Part shown: positions 23,198 through 30,389 of the stretch, in pieces
How positions within the stretch are numbered: position 1 is the stretch's first letter
Layout: each line of letters begins with the position of its first letter
Origin: RBG-16-68-21 sp035286665
Lineage (GTDB): Bacteria > Actinomycetota > Acidimicrobiia > Spongiisociales > UBA11373
Assembly (NCBI GenBank): GCA_035286665.1
Contig: DATECY010000152.1
Span: 1-30,389 of the forward strand
Length of the DNA stretch: 30,389 bases
Direction of reading: 5' to 3'
The notes under the pieces: generated by a model
The model's input: only the letters and a program-made list of their open reading frames with translations
The model's database searches: none
Told to the model about the DNA's origin: nothing
Program-made: the position numbers and the translations under genes

Positions 23198-23226
23198 GCT
23201 ATGAGCGGTGAGTCATGAGTAAGAGA
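23192..23226. repeat. Heptanucleotide tandem array, 5 units of NNRTGAG type
   Basis: Units CTATGAG, CTATGAG, CGGTGAG, TCATGAG, TAAGAGA. It supplies the stop codon of the 68-aa membrane protein and faces an oppositely oriented array at 23241-23275. Confidence 0.92.
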
Positions 23227-23245
23227 AGGGGCTCTGTCTTACTCA
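23216..23245. terminator. Bidirectional hairpin between convergent genes
   Basis: TGAGTAAGA (23216-23224) is the exact reverse complement of TCTTACTCA (23237-23245), with a 12-nt loop. The stem arms are made from the inner ends of the two opposing heptad arrays, between the convergent 68-aa gene and hppA. Likely a shared terminator. Confidence 0.6.
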
Positions 23246-23275
23246 CAACTCAGAACTCGAGACTCAGAACTAGAT
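23241..23275. repeat. Heptanucleotide tandem array, 5 units of ACTCNNN, overlapping the hppA stop
   Basis: Units ACTCACA, ACTCAGA, ACTCGAG, ACTCAGA, ACTAGAT. The hppA stop codon (TAG, 23272-23270 on the minus strand) lies in the last unit. Confidence 0.92.
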
Positions 23276-25327
23276 GAACGCTGAGGCGAAGATCAGGGAG
23301 ACGATCGTCATCACCTTGATCACGATGTTCATCGCCGGACCGGCGGTGTCCTTGAACGGGTCGCCGATGGTGTCGCCGACGACCGCTGCCTTGTGGGCAT
23401 CGGAGCCCTTGCCCCCGTAGGCACCGGCCTCGATGAACTTCTTGGCGTTGTCCCATGCCCCGCCGGCGTTCGCCATGAAGATCGCCAGCAAGAACCCGGT
23501 GACGAGCGCCCCGGCGAGGAACCCGCCCAGCGCCTCCACGTCGATGAAGCCGATCGTCAGCGGGAGCACGATGGCGAGCGCTCCCGGCAGGACCATCTCG
23601 CGCAGCGCCCCCCTCGTGGAGATGTCGACGCAGCGGGCGTAATCCGCCTTGGCGTCAGGATGCCCTTCGCGTAGGCCGACGATCTCCCGGAACTGGCGGC
23701 GCACCTCTTCGATCATCTCGTTGGCGGCCCGTCCCACCGCCTTGATGGTGAGCGATGCGAACAGGAACGGGAACATCGCTCCGAGGAACAACCCGACCGT
23801 CGTCTCCACGTGGAGGATGTCGATGGCCGGCAGATGGACGGCCTCGCTGAAGGTGAAGAACAGCGCCAGCGCGGTGACCGCTGCCGATCCGATGGCGAAC
23901 CCCTTGGCGACCGCGGCGGTGGTGTTCCCGAGCGAGTCGAGCGCATCGGTGGCCTCGCGAACCTCCTTGGGCAGGTGGGCCATCTCGGCGATGCCTCCGG
24001 CGTTGTCGGCGATCGGCCCGTAGGCGTCGACCGAGACGGTGATGCCCAGCGTCGACAGCATCCCGATGGCGGCGATGGCGATCCCGTAGATGCCACCCTT
24101 GGGCCCCAGCGCCATGTCCCCCGACCAGTAGGCGGCGGCGATTCCTCCGGCGACGACGATCACCGAGTAGGCAGCCGACCTCATCCCGTCGGCGATACCG
24201 GCGAGCACGACCGTGGCCGGACCGGTCTCGGATTGGCGAGCGATGTTCTTGACAGGGCGCCAGTGGTCGCTGGTGAACATCTCCGAGAGCTGCCCGATGG
24301 CGAGGCCGGTCACGAGCCCGACGAGCACGGCGAGGAAGAGGCCGAGCTTGTTGTGGACGTCGATGCTGTCTCCGAAGATCGAATACACGAGTCCCAGTGA
24401 TCCGACCACGGTCAGCCCGGCAGCGAGATACGTCCCCCGATGCAGCGCTGCCGCCAGGTTGTTCCCGGTGGGACGGACGAAGAACGAACCGATGATCGAC
24501 GCCCCCATGCCGACCGCGGCGATGGCGAGTGGGAACACGATGGCCGGGCCGAAGAAGTCCTTGCCGACGAATGTGAAGGCAACGAAGGCGATGGGAGCGA
24601 CGATCGATCCGACGTACGACTCGAACAAGTCGGCGCCCATGCCGGCGACATCACCGACGTTGTCACCCACGTTGTCGGCGATGGTCGCCGGGTTGCGGGG
24701 GTCATCCTCGGGGATTCCCGCCTCCACTTTGCCCACCAGGTCGGCGCCGACGTCGGCGGCCTTGGTGTAGATGCCGCCGCCCACTCTGGCGAAGAGGGCG
24801 ATCGAGGATCCGCCGAGTCCCATCGCGGTCAGCACCTGGTAGGGCTGATCGACCCCGATCCATTTCACGAACACCAGGTATCCGAGGCCGAGGCCGAGCA
24901 GGCCGAGGCCGGCGACGCTGAACCCCATCACCGCGCCACCGCGGAATGCGAGGGGAAGCGCCCTGCGAACGCCCCCCAACCTGGCGGCCTCGGCGGTGCG
25001 GGCATTTGCCGCGGTTGCAATGTGCATGCCGATCAGACCCGCCAGACCAGACAGCACTGCGCCCGAGACGTAGGCGATCGCGCCCCACGGGCGTCCGTAG
25101 TCCAGGAGCGAGAAGATGAGCGCCGCCATCGCCAGCACGAACACCGCCACCCAGGCGTACTCTCGGCGGAGGAAGGCCATGGAGCCCTCCCGGATTGCGG
25201 CGGAGATCTCGATCATCCGGTCGTTGCCCTGGGGCGCCGCCAGCACCTTGAAGGCGTAGAACGCCGCCAGCAACAGGCCCGTTGCCCCGGCGGCCACGGC
25301 GACGTACAACCAGAAGTCGGTACTCAC
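23270..25327 (-). CDS. hppA: Membrane-bound ion-translocating pyrophosphatase
   Basis: A 685-aa, about 16-TM pyrophosphatase that uses PPi hydrolysis to pump H+ or Na+. The substrate site is DVGADLVGKVEAGIPEDDPR followed by NPATIADNVGDNVGDVAGMG; a second block is DAYGPIADNAGGIAEM, and the C-terminal acidic motif is HKAAVVGDTIGDPFKDTAGP. At the position that separates subfamilies it reads GNTTAA, the alanine form associated with K+-dependent enzymes (K+-independent ones have Lys there). GTG 25327 has GAGGAG five bases upstream. It is next to two trkH and two trkA genes, consistent with its K+ need. The stop codon lies inside a heptad array. H+ versus Na+ specificity is not settled. Confidence 0.96.
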   Translation of the reverse strand: MSTDFWLYVAVAAGATGLLLAAFYAFKVLAAPQGNDRMIEISAAIREGSMAFLRREYAWVAVFVLAMAALIFSLLDYGRPWGAIAYVSGAVLSGLAGLIGMHIATAANARTAEAARLGGVRRALPLAFRGGAVMGFSVAGLGLLGLGLGYLVFVKWIGVDQPYQVLTAMGLGGSSIALFARVGGGIYTKAADVGADLVGKVEAGIPEDDPRNPATIADNVGDNVGDVAGMGADLFESYVGSIVAPIAFVAFTFVGKDFFGPAIVFPLAIAAVGMGASIIGSFFVRPTGNNLAAALHRGTYLAAGLTVVGSLGLVYSIFGDSIDVHNKLGLFLAVLVGLVTGLAIGQLSEMFTSDHWRPVKNIARQSETGPATVVLAGIADGMRSAAYSVIVVAGGIAAAYWSGDMALGPKGGIYGIAIAAIGMLSTLGITVSVDAYGPIADNAGGIAEMAHLPKEVREATDALDSLGNTTAAVAKGFAIGSAAVTALALFFTFSEAVHLPAIDILHVETTVGLFLGAMFPFLFASLTIKAVGRAANEMIEEVRRQFREIVGLREGHPDAKADYARCVDISTRGALREMVLPGALAIVLPLTIGFIDVEALGGFLAGALVTGFLLAIFMANAGGAWDNAKKFIEAGAYGGKGSDAHKAAVVGDTIGDPFKDTAGPAMNIVIKVMTIVSLIFASAFI

Positions 25328-25431
25328 GGAAACTCCTCGAACGGCAGGCGGGCGGGAGTATAGGAACCGGCCCCGGCGCTCTCGGCCGGGTCGCGATTCG
25401 CCATGCGCAAGGCTCGCGTGCGCACCCCCCA

Positions 25432-25466
25432 AATTGCTAATTGCTAATTGCTACTTGCCGCTTGCT
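25432..25466. repeat. Heptanucleotide tandem array, 5 units of AATTGCT type, overlapping a stop codon
   Basis: Units AATTGCT three times, ACTTGCC and GCTTGCT. This AT-rich unit is unlike the other arrays and unlike the flanking high-GC DNA. The TAG stop of the OB-like gene (25453-25451) is within it. The remaining 25328-25431 gap upstream of hppA holds its ribosome binding site and nothing else obvious. Confidence 0.92.
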
Positions 25467-25990
25467 GGTCTTGGGCGCCTCGCCACGACGGGCACCAGGC
25501 CCGCCACGACCAGGGCCATGCCGATCAGGAGGACCGGCCAGTTACCGCCCTCGTGAATCGGGCGTTCCCGCTCGACGACCTCGAAGGACTCCACCGACAG
25601 GTACGACTCCCCGCCCCGCTCCTCGTCGTGGAACATCCAGGTGCCGGTGGCGCGAACCACCGGTCCGCGGACCCGGTAGCCGCCCGGCGCGACCAACTCG
25701 GCGGCGTCGAAGGGGCCGGCGGGGAATCGGACCCCGACGCCGACGTTGGTGCCCGCCAGAGACCCTCCGTCGTGAAGAGGAGCGGTGACGTAGGGATCGT
25801 CGTTCAGCTGTGTCCACACGGCGTCGCCTCGCCGCTGGAAATCGCCGATCAGCTCACCGGTCAGCGTGATCTGCGTGCCGTCGAATGCGGCCGGATCGGC
25901 CAACAGCTCGGTCACGCCGATCTCGGTGGCACCTGCGGGCGCGGCTCCGAGGAACACCCCGAGGAGCGCGGCGGCGGCGAACACCCTCAC
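25451..25990 (-). CDS. Secreted, membrane-anchored OB-fold-like protein
   Basis: A 179-aa protein with a signal peptide (VRVFAAAALLGVFLGAAPAG, then ATEI), a beta-rich domain (VTELLADPAAFDGTQITLTG, then ELIGDFQRRGDAVWTQLNDD) reminiscent of the OB-fold found in bacterial exported proteins, a second block VGVGVRFPAGPFDAAELV, and a C-terminal TM helix (WPVLLIGMALVVAGLVPVVA) with a basic tail. It would be an extracytoplasmic domain tethered to the membrane. The GTG start at 25990 overlaps the trkH stop by 4 nt, so it is made with the potassium transporter. Function unknown; the fold call is inference. Its last codons and stop lie in a heptad array. Confidence 0.75.
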   Translation of the reverse strand: MRVFAAAALLGVFLGAAPAGATEIGVTELLADPAAFDGTQITLTGELIGDFQRRGDAVWTQLNDDPYVTAPLHDGGSLAGTNVGVGVRFPAGPFDAAELVAPGGYRVRGPVVRATGTWMFHDEERGGESYLSVESFEVVERERPIHEGGNWPVLLIGMALVVAGLVPVVARRPRPASGK

Positions 25991-27483
25991 TTCCCGCGCA
26001 CCGCCGCCACCAGGAACCCGAACAGGGCGAACACCGCGACGAACTCGAGACGGCCGAGCCACATCTCGGCGGCGTAGGTGACCTCCAGGAGCGCGGGCAT
26101 CGACGGCGAGGTGACCCCCACCGACAGCCCGACGTTCGCTCCGGCGCTCACCGACTCGAAGAGTGACGCCTGGAGCGAGTTCCCGTACGCCATGCCGACA
26201 CCGGCCCCTATCAGATACATCGCCACGAACAAGAGCGACACCACCATCACCGCCTGGGCAAGCTCCGGGGTGAGGCGGCGCTTGCCGGCCTGGAAATAGC
26301 TCTGGCGGACGAGGGCGCGTTCGGGCAAGAGCACTTGGCGGACCTGATCGCGCATCGCCTTGAGGGTGATGCCGACCCGCAGTGCCTTCACACCGCCCGC
26401 CGTGGATGAGGCCATCCCGCCAAGGGCCATGGCGATGGCGATGCCGCCGAATGCGAGGCCTCCCCACCCGGCCAACTCGCTCGAGGGGACCGTCGAGAAA
26501 CCGGTGCCCGAGTGCGCCGACAACACGTGGAATAGCGATTGTCGGGCGAGGCCGAACACGCCCGAGTAGATGCCCAGCGTCGTCAGCCCGATGATCGTCA
26601 GGGTGAGGGTCACACCGAAGCTGCCGAGGATGGTCCTCGTCTCCAGGTCGCGGAACACCCGGGAGCGTTGCCGGCGCCACAGGGCGAAGTGCAGACCGAA
26701 GCTGATGGCACCGGCCACCATCATCACCGCGGTCGCCGCCTCGAACGCCGCCGAGTGGTAGTAGCCGATGCTGGTGCTCTGCGGCGAGAACCCTCCCGTG
26801 TCGAACCCGGCCATGAAGATCATCAGCCCGTGGAAGACGGCTCTCAGGGGAGTCAATCCCACCGAGAACACGCCGACTCCGGCAAGCAGGGCGACGCCGA
26901 ACACGAGGTGGACGATGCTCACCGCCCAGATGAATCGCGCGGTCGAGGTGACCGACGGAAAGATCTTCTCGTCTCGGCCCTCGCCGTAGAACAGGGTCAT
27001 GCCGGCGCCACCGGCGAAGAGCGACAACGCAGCAAGGATGATCCCCTGGCCGCCGAGGAAGTGGAGCAGGTGGCGCCAGAAGTTGAGTGAAGGGGCCAGG
27101 TGGTCGAGGTCCTGCAGCACCGAAAGCCCCGTCGTGCTGAGACCGCTCATCGCGTCGAAGAAGGCATCGAGGGGGTCGCCGAAGTGGCCGGACAGAATCA
27201 GCGGGATCGAACCGATCGCCGGCACGAGCAGCCAGGTGAGGGCGACCACGACCATCCCGTGGGACCAGTCGAGTCGCTGTTCCTCGTGGTGCACCGAGGT
27301 GCCGAGAGCCCCGAACACACAGAACACGCCGACCATGAGCACGAACGAGGCGAACGGCGACCACTCACGGGCGACGCCGGCCCACGCCGCGGGAAGCGCC
27401 GCGGCAAGGGCGACGATGTAGGACGTCCGTCCGAGGAAATGGGCGATGAGTCGAGCATCGGCTGCGGTGGGTTTGCGCAGCAT
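25987..27483 (-). CDS. trkH: Trk/Ktr-type potassium uptake channel subunit
   Basis: The 498-aa membrane subunit for K+ uptake. Four pore loops with the central filter glycine are visible: SGLSTTGLS near 113, AGFDTGGFS near 232, SAHSGTGFST near 328, and SAGANVGLSVG near 452. The inter-repeat segment GGMASSTAGGVKALRVGITL is also typical of TrkH. ATG 27483 overlaps by one base the stop of a 44-aa membrane peptide (TGATG), and the end overlaps the OB-like gene by 4 nt. Expected to work with the TrkA proteins encoded just upstream. Confidence 0.94.
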   Translation of the reverse strand: MLRKPTAADARLIAHFLGRTSYIVALAAALPAAWAGVAREWSPFASFVLMVGVFCVFGALGTSVHHEEQRLDWSHGMVVVALTWLLVPAIGSIPLILSGHFGDPLDAFFDAMSGLSTTGLSVLQDLDHLAPSLNFWRHLLHFLGGQGIILAALSLFAGGAGMTLFYGEGRDEKIFPSVTSTARFIWAVSIVHLVFGVALLAGVGVFSVGLTPLRAVFHGLMIFMAGFDTGGFSPQSTSIGYYHSAAFEAATAVMMVAGAISFGLHFALWRRQRSRVFRDLETRTILGSFGVTLTLTIIGLTTLGIYSGVFGLARQSLFHVLSAHSGTGFSTVPSSELAGWGGLAFGGIAIAMALGGMASSTAGGVKALRVGITLKAMRDQVRQVLLPERALVRQSYFQAGKRRLTPELAQAVMVVSLLFVAMYLIGAGVGMAYGNSLQASLFESVSAGANVGLSVGVTSPSMPALLEVTYAAEMWLGRLEFVAVFALFGFLVAAVRGK

Positions 27484-27617
27484 CAGCGAAGGGCGAGCAC
27501 GATGGCGGCGATGGCGAGTGCAAAGCCGATCGAGACCACGACCACGAGGGCCTCCGAGACGAACACGTGGAACCCGCCCATCAACCGGGTACCGATCCCG
27601 CGGCGACGGCCGATCAC
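27483..27617 (-). CDS. 44-aa single-TM peptide between trkA and trkH
   Basis: Starts at GTG 27617, sharing GTGA with the trkA stop, and ends with TGA at 27485-27483, sharing one base with the trkH ATG. The basic N-terminus VIGRRRGIGTRLMGGFHVFV is followed by a hydrophobic helix at about 22-42 (EALVVVVSIGFALAIAAIVL). The perfect fit between two coupled genes argues that it is translated. By size and position it recalls accessory peptides of other K+ systems such as KdpF, but no sequence relation is claimed. N-in orientation is expected from the arginine cluster. Confidence 0.7.
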   Translation of the reverse strand: MIGRRRGIGTRLMGGFHVFVSEALVVVVSIGFALAIAAIVLALR

Positions 27618-28267
27618 CGTTTCACCCCGCAGAGCGCGTCGCGGACTTTCGCTTCGGCGTCGAGCGTGGTTACCGCCGCGACCCGGTCCCTGGCATGAAC
27701 CACCGTGGCGCCCCTCGGCACCAGCACTTCACCTTCGCTGATGATGGTCACGAGGAGCGTCCCCTGCGGGAGGCGCAAGTCACGCACGGCCCGATCTGCG
27801 ACGTCGTCGGGCACCTCCACCTCGATCAGGCTGAAGTTGCCACCGCCGAGAAGGGTCAGGCGCTCCAGTTGCACGGCAACCACTTCGCGTTCGATCACCT
27901 CTCCGATGAGGTCGGTGACCGCCACCACCTGGATCCCGAGCGCCGAGAAGGTCGGGCGGTTGCGCGGGTCGTTCAGGCGGGCGAGGGTGTGGCGGGCACC
28001 AAGCGTCGAACCGAGCTCGCAGGCCACCAGGTTGGTCTCGTCCTGGCCGGTGACCGCGATCAGCCAGTCGGTGCGTCCGACGTCGGCCGCCCGGAGCACA
28101 TCGATCGCGGTGCCGTCCCCGGCCATCACGAGTGCACCGGTGTTCTCGGCCAGGGCGCGAGCCCGGCCGGCGTCCGACTCGGCCAGGGTCACCGTGTGCC
28201 CGAGATCGGCCAACTGGGCGGCGAGGTAGCTGCCCACCTTTCCACCGCCGACGATCAGCACCCTCAT
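27614..28267 (-). CDS. trkA: Trk system NAD(H)-binding regulatory subunit (TrkA/KtrA-like)
   Basis: A 217-aa RCK protein: RCK_N Rossmann domain (MRVLIVGGGKVGSYLAAQLA with GxGxxG, then LAESD, GDGTAIDVLRAADV, DWLIAVTGQDETNLVAC) followed by an RCK_C domain from about 135 (FSLIEVEVPDDVADRAVRDL). It gates TrkH in response to nucleotide. The start ATG 28267 overlaps the second trkA by 4 nt and the end overlaps the 44-aa peptide. This is a one-unit TrkA; E. coli TrkA has two such units in one chain, here supplied by two genes. Confidence 0.93.
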   Translation of the reverse strand: MRVLIVGGGKVGSYLAAQLADLGHTVTLAESDAGRARALAENTGALVMAGDGTAIDVLRAADVGRTDWLIAVTGQDETNLVACELGSTLGARHTLARLNDPRNRPTFSALGIQVVAVTDLIGEVIEREVVAVQLERLTLLGGGNFSLIEVEVPDDVADRAVRDLRLPQGTLLVTIISEGEVLVPRGATVVHARDRVAAVTTLDAEAKVRDALCGVKR

Positions 28268-28926
28268 CGCTGCTCCTCGTCGGTGACGAGCAGGTGGTGA
28301 ATGTCCGCCTCGGAACCCTGGCGGACCGCGGCGACCACGATGTCGCCCGCCTCGACGATGAGATCACCATCGGCGATCATCACCTTCGCGCCGCGGCGCA
28401 GCGCGGCGACGCGCACGCCCCCTTCCCGTTCCAAGGCGCGCACGCTGATCCCGGCGCCGCCCTCACCGACCTTCATCTCGAGGATCTGGATGTCGCCGCT
28501 CGGGAAGCTCACGTGGAAGGCGAAGTCGGGCTCGCGGATGCGCTCGAACATCACCTGGGCGACGAGGTGGGCACCGGCCACGAACGAGACGTCGAGTGCC
28601 CGGTACGACTGCTCACGCGACGGATCGTCGAGCCGGGCGATCGCCCTCGGCACCTGGAACACCTCCTTGGCAACCTGGACGGCCATGAGGTTGGCGTTGT
28701 CGCTGTTGGTGACGGCGAGGAAGGCGTCGGCGTCGCGGATCCCCGCCTCGATGAGCACGTCGACGTCGTACACCAGGCCGGTGTGGAAGGTGCCGTCGAA
28801 GGACTTGCCGAGCTCGTTGGCGGCCTCGGAGCGGTGATCGACGACGGAGACGTCCTCACCCGCCTGCGAAAGCAGCAAGGCGACCTGGCGACCAACTCGA
28901 CCGCAACCGGCGACCACGACGCGCAT
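28264..28926 (-). CDS. trkA: Second TrkA-like RCK protein
   Basis: A 220-aa paralogue with the same RCK_N/RCK_C layout: MRVVVAGCGRVGRQVALLLS, SVVDHRSEA, GLVYDVDVLIEAGIRDADAF, LAVTNSDNANLMAVQVAKEV, then the C-terminal domain from about 140 (ILEMKVGEGGAGISVRALER). It is first in the trkA-trkA-peptide-trkH-OB operon. ATG 28926 has no Shine-Dalgarno sequence; a -10 like TAGAGT lies nine bases upstream, so the message may be leaderless or nearly so. The two TrkA proteins may form mixed rings or serve the two TrkH channels separately. Confidence 0.93.
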   Translation of the reverse strand: MRVVVAGCGRVGRQVALLLSQAGEDVSVVDHRSEAANELGKSFDGTFHTGLVYDVDVLIEAGIRDADAFLAVTNSDNANLMAVQVAKEVFQVPRAIARLDDPSREQSYRALDVSFVAGAHLVAQVMFERIREPDFAFHVSFPSGDIQILEMKVGEGGAGISVRALEREGGVRVAALRRGAKVMIADGDLIVEAGDIVVAAVRQGSEADIHHLLVTDEEQR

Positions 28927-28935
28927 AGAGAAGAC

Positions 28936-28941
28936 ACTCTA
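28936..28941 (-). promoter_or_regulatory. -10 element for the trk operon
   Basis: On the minus strand TAGAGT (28941-28936) is followed by nine bases and then ATG 28926. A transcript starting 7-9 bases after the hexamer would have a leader of 0-2 nt. The absence of a Shine-Dalgarno sequence agrees with this. Confidence 0.45.
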
Positions 28942-28989
28942 GGAACCGTGGGCGCCGGGTCCGGCTTGGCGGAACACAGGAGGCGCTCA

Positions 28990-29030
28990 GCGATGAGCCA
29001 TGGGCAATGACCGGGCCCTTGCCCATGGCT
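28990..29030. repeat. Heptad units folded into a perfect 12-bp inverted repeat
   Basis: Three 7-bp units GCGATGA, GCCATGG, GCAATGA (28990-29010) are followed by their mirror. AGCCATGGGCAA (28996-29007) is the exact reverse complement of TTGCCCATGGCT (29019-29030), with an 11-nt loop. It lies between trkA and the second trkH, so it may terminate trkH transcription coming from the right. Confidence 0.85.
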
Positions 29031-29120
29031 CCAAGCGGCGCGCACCACGCGACAGCACAACCGCACGGAATGCCGACGGCACGAGCCGCGGGACTTGCCC
29101 ATTGCTCCAAGCGGCGCGCA
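29018..29120. repeat. 27-bp direct repeat pair (29018-29044 and 29094-29120)
   Basis: CTTGCCCATGGCTCCAAGCG and onward at 29018-29044 recurs at 29094-29120 with a single mismatch (G to T at the tenth base), offset 76 bp. The first copy contains the right arm of the hairpin at 29019-29030. The rest of the 248-bp gap 28927-29174 has no gene that I can support. Confidence 0.85.
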
Positions 29121-29174
29121 ATCCTCGGCTCGAGAACCCCTCCAGAGGAGCGGCCACGCGAGCCCCGATGGCTC

Positions 29175-30389
29175 CTACCTCCGCCAGAGACCCCGGGTGA
29201 ACAACAGGGCGATCGGGAAGATCTCCAGTCTCCCCACGATCATCAAGCCGGACAGCACCCATCGGCTCGCTTCGGGCAAGGACGCGTAGCCCCCGGGGGC
29301 GGCCACGGCACCGAGGCCCGGGCCGACGTTGCCGAGGGCGGAAGCCACCGCGGAGGCCGAGGTGAGCAGGTCGTCACCGGCTGCCATGCCCGAGCCGATC
29401 ATGCCGAGCAGGAGTGTCCCGGCGAGGAACGCCAGCAGATAGAACAGCATGAACGTCCGCGCCCCGCCGACGACCTCCGGCTCCATCGGGGTGCCCCCGA
29501 GGCGGGTCCGGAGCACGGCAAGCGGGTGGATCATGCGCCGCAGATCGACACGGGCCGCATTCGTCACCGCGGCGAGCCGAAAGGTCTTGATGCCTCCCGA
29601 TGCCGAGCCCGCCATCCCGCCGAGGAACATGAGGCCGACGATGGCGATCTGCAGGCCTGAGGACCACGCGGTCGGGTGGGTGACCGTGAACCCGGTCGTG
29701 GTGACCAGCGACACCGCCGTGAAGGCTCCCAACCTGATCGCCCGCCCGACCCCATCGGACCACAGCCCGACGACGAGGACGGCGGCGGCGATGCCGAGAA
29801 TCGCGCCGTACACCCGGAACTCCACACGCCGCAGGTAGCCGCCGGGATCTCGCAGGGCCCGGAGATGCAACGCGAACGAGGTGCCTGCGATCACCATGAA
29901 CAGCACCGTCACCCATTGGGCGAAGGCGTTGAACGCCTCCAACGAACCCGCCCTCGTCGTGAAGCCGCCGGTGGACATCGTCGTGAAGGCGTTGGCGATG
30001 GCCTCGAAGGGGCTCATGTCGCTGAAGACCAGGATGACTGCTTCGAGCACGGTGAACCCTGCGTAGATGAGGAACAGCCGCCGAGCGGTCTCACGCACCC
30101 GGGGGGCTCTCCGCTCGTGGGCACCCGGTTCGGCATCGATGACACCGAGCCCGCCGATCCCGAGCATGGGAACCACGGCGATCGCGATCACGATGGCGCC
30201 GAGACCGCCGAGCCACTGGCTCAATGCCCTCCACCACACGACCGCATGGCTCAGCATCCCCGGGTCGGCGACGACGGAGGCTCCGGTGGTGCTGAAGCCG
30301 GAGCTTGCCTCAAACAGGGCATCGGTGAACGAATGCAGCGATCCGGTCACGAGGTACGGCACCGTCCCGACGAGGGTCATCGCGATCCA
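29175..30389 (-). CDS. trkH: Second TrkH-type potassium channel subunit (5' end outside the window)
   Basis: At least 404 residues are visible and the gene continues past the right edge. Pore-loop filters read SGFSTTGASV, TMSTGGFTTR, TTTGFTVTHP and SALGNVGPGLG, and GGMAGSASGGIKTFRLAAVT is the TrkH inter-repeat signature. The final cytoplasmic end is GRLEIFPIALLFTRGLWRR. It differs clearly from the trkH at 25987, so the locus encodes two channel types, perhaps with different ion preference or TrkA partner. The apparent ATG at 30380 is internal. Confidence 0.93.
   Translation of the reverse strand, partial: WIAMTLVGTVPYLVTGSLHSFTDALFEASSGFSTTGASVVADPGMLSHAVVWWRALSQWLGGLGAIVIAIAVVPMLGIGGLGVIDAEPGAHERRAPRVRETARRLFLIYAGFTVLEAVILVFSDMSPFEAIANAFTTMSTGGFTTRAGSLEAFNAFAQWVTVLFMVIAGTSFALHLRALRDPGGYLRRVEFRVYGAILGIAAAVLVVGLWSDGVGRAIRLGAFTAVSLVTTTGFTVTHPTAWSSGLQIAIVGLMFLGGMAGSASGGIKTFRLAAVTNAARVDLRRMIHPLAVLRTRLGGTPMEPEVVGGARTFMLFYLLAFLAGTLLLGMIGSGMAAGDDLLTSASAVASALGNVGPGLGAVAAPGGYASLPEASRWVLSGLMIVGRLEIFPIALLFTRGLWRR

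Overview
The window is high-GC DNA from an actinobacterium, probably of the Acidimicrobiia or a related uncultured lineage. The pointers are a SigR/RsrA-type redox sigma/anti-sigma pair (RsrA homologues are tied to mycothiol biology), a DUF2342-type zinc metalloprotease directly upstream of tilS-hpt-ftsH, a type IA topoisomerase without C-terminal zinc fingers, frequent GTG starts, and 4-nt ATGA/GTGA gene overlaps. The lineage call is inference; no 16S rRNA is present. All protein genes lie on the minus strand except a scramblase-like gene (934-1536) and a 68-codon membrane peptide (22991-23197); a tRNA-Thr(CGT) is also on the plus strand.

Left part (1-6080): the first codons of a Rossmann protein (probably DUF2520/pan-cluster), an unknown 170-aa protein, a scramblase/LURP-one-like protein, and a two-gene unit encoding a ribbon-helix-helix-like protein and a 76-aa unknown. 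Then follows a folate operon read leftwards: ftsH, folP, a dual-specificity-phosphatase-like protein without its catalytic Cys and Arg, and folK. The phosphatase-like gene sits where folB usually lies, and folE and folB are absent here.

Middle (6081-13900): a 344-bp non-coding block with stacked repeats, then an operon of a small membrane protein, the metalloprotease, tilS and hpt. Next come a small zinc-ribbon protein, rsrA and sigR, tRNA-Thr, a winged-helix regulator, a 98-aa unknown, an acyl-CoA dehydrogenase and a TIGR01777 epimerase.

Replication/envelope part (13901-22951): plsC, holB, tmk and an MFS exporter form a tightly coupled unit. It is followed by topA, a GT4 glycosyltransferase and a protein with two histidine-phosphatase domains that appears to start at CTG.

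Right part (22991-30389): a potassium/pyrophosphate energy cluster. It holds hppA (K+-dependent type by its GNTTAA motif), a secreted or anchored OB-like protein, trkH, a previously hidden 44-aa membrane peptide, trkA, a second trkA, and a second trkH that runs off the right edge. Coupled uptake of the K+ that HppA needs is a plausible theme.

The most striking non-gene signal is a family of heptanucleotide (7-bp period) tandem arrays at about ten intergenic sites. Several sit exactly at gene 3' ends and supply the stop codon; some occur as head-to-head pairs forming hairpins. They resemble in kind the STRR heptamers known from cyanobacteria.
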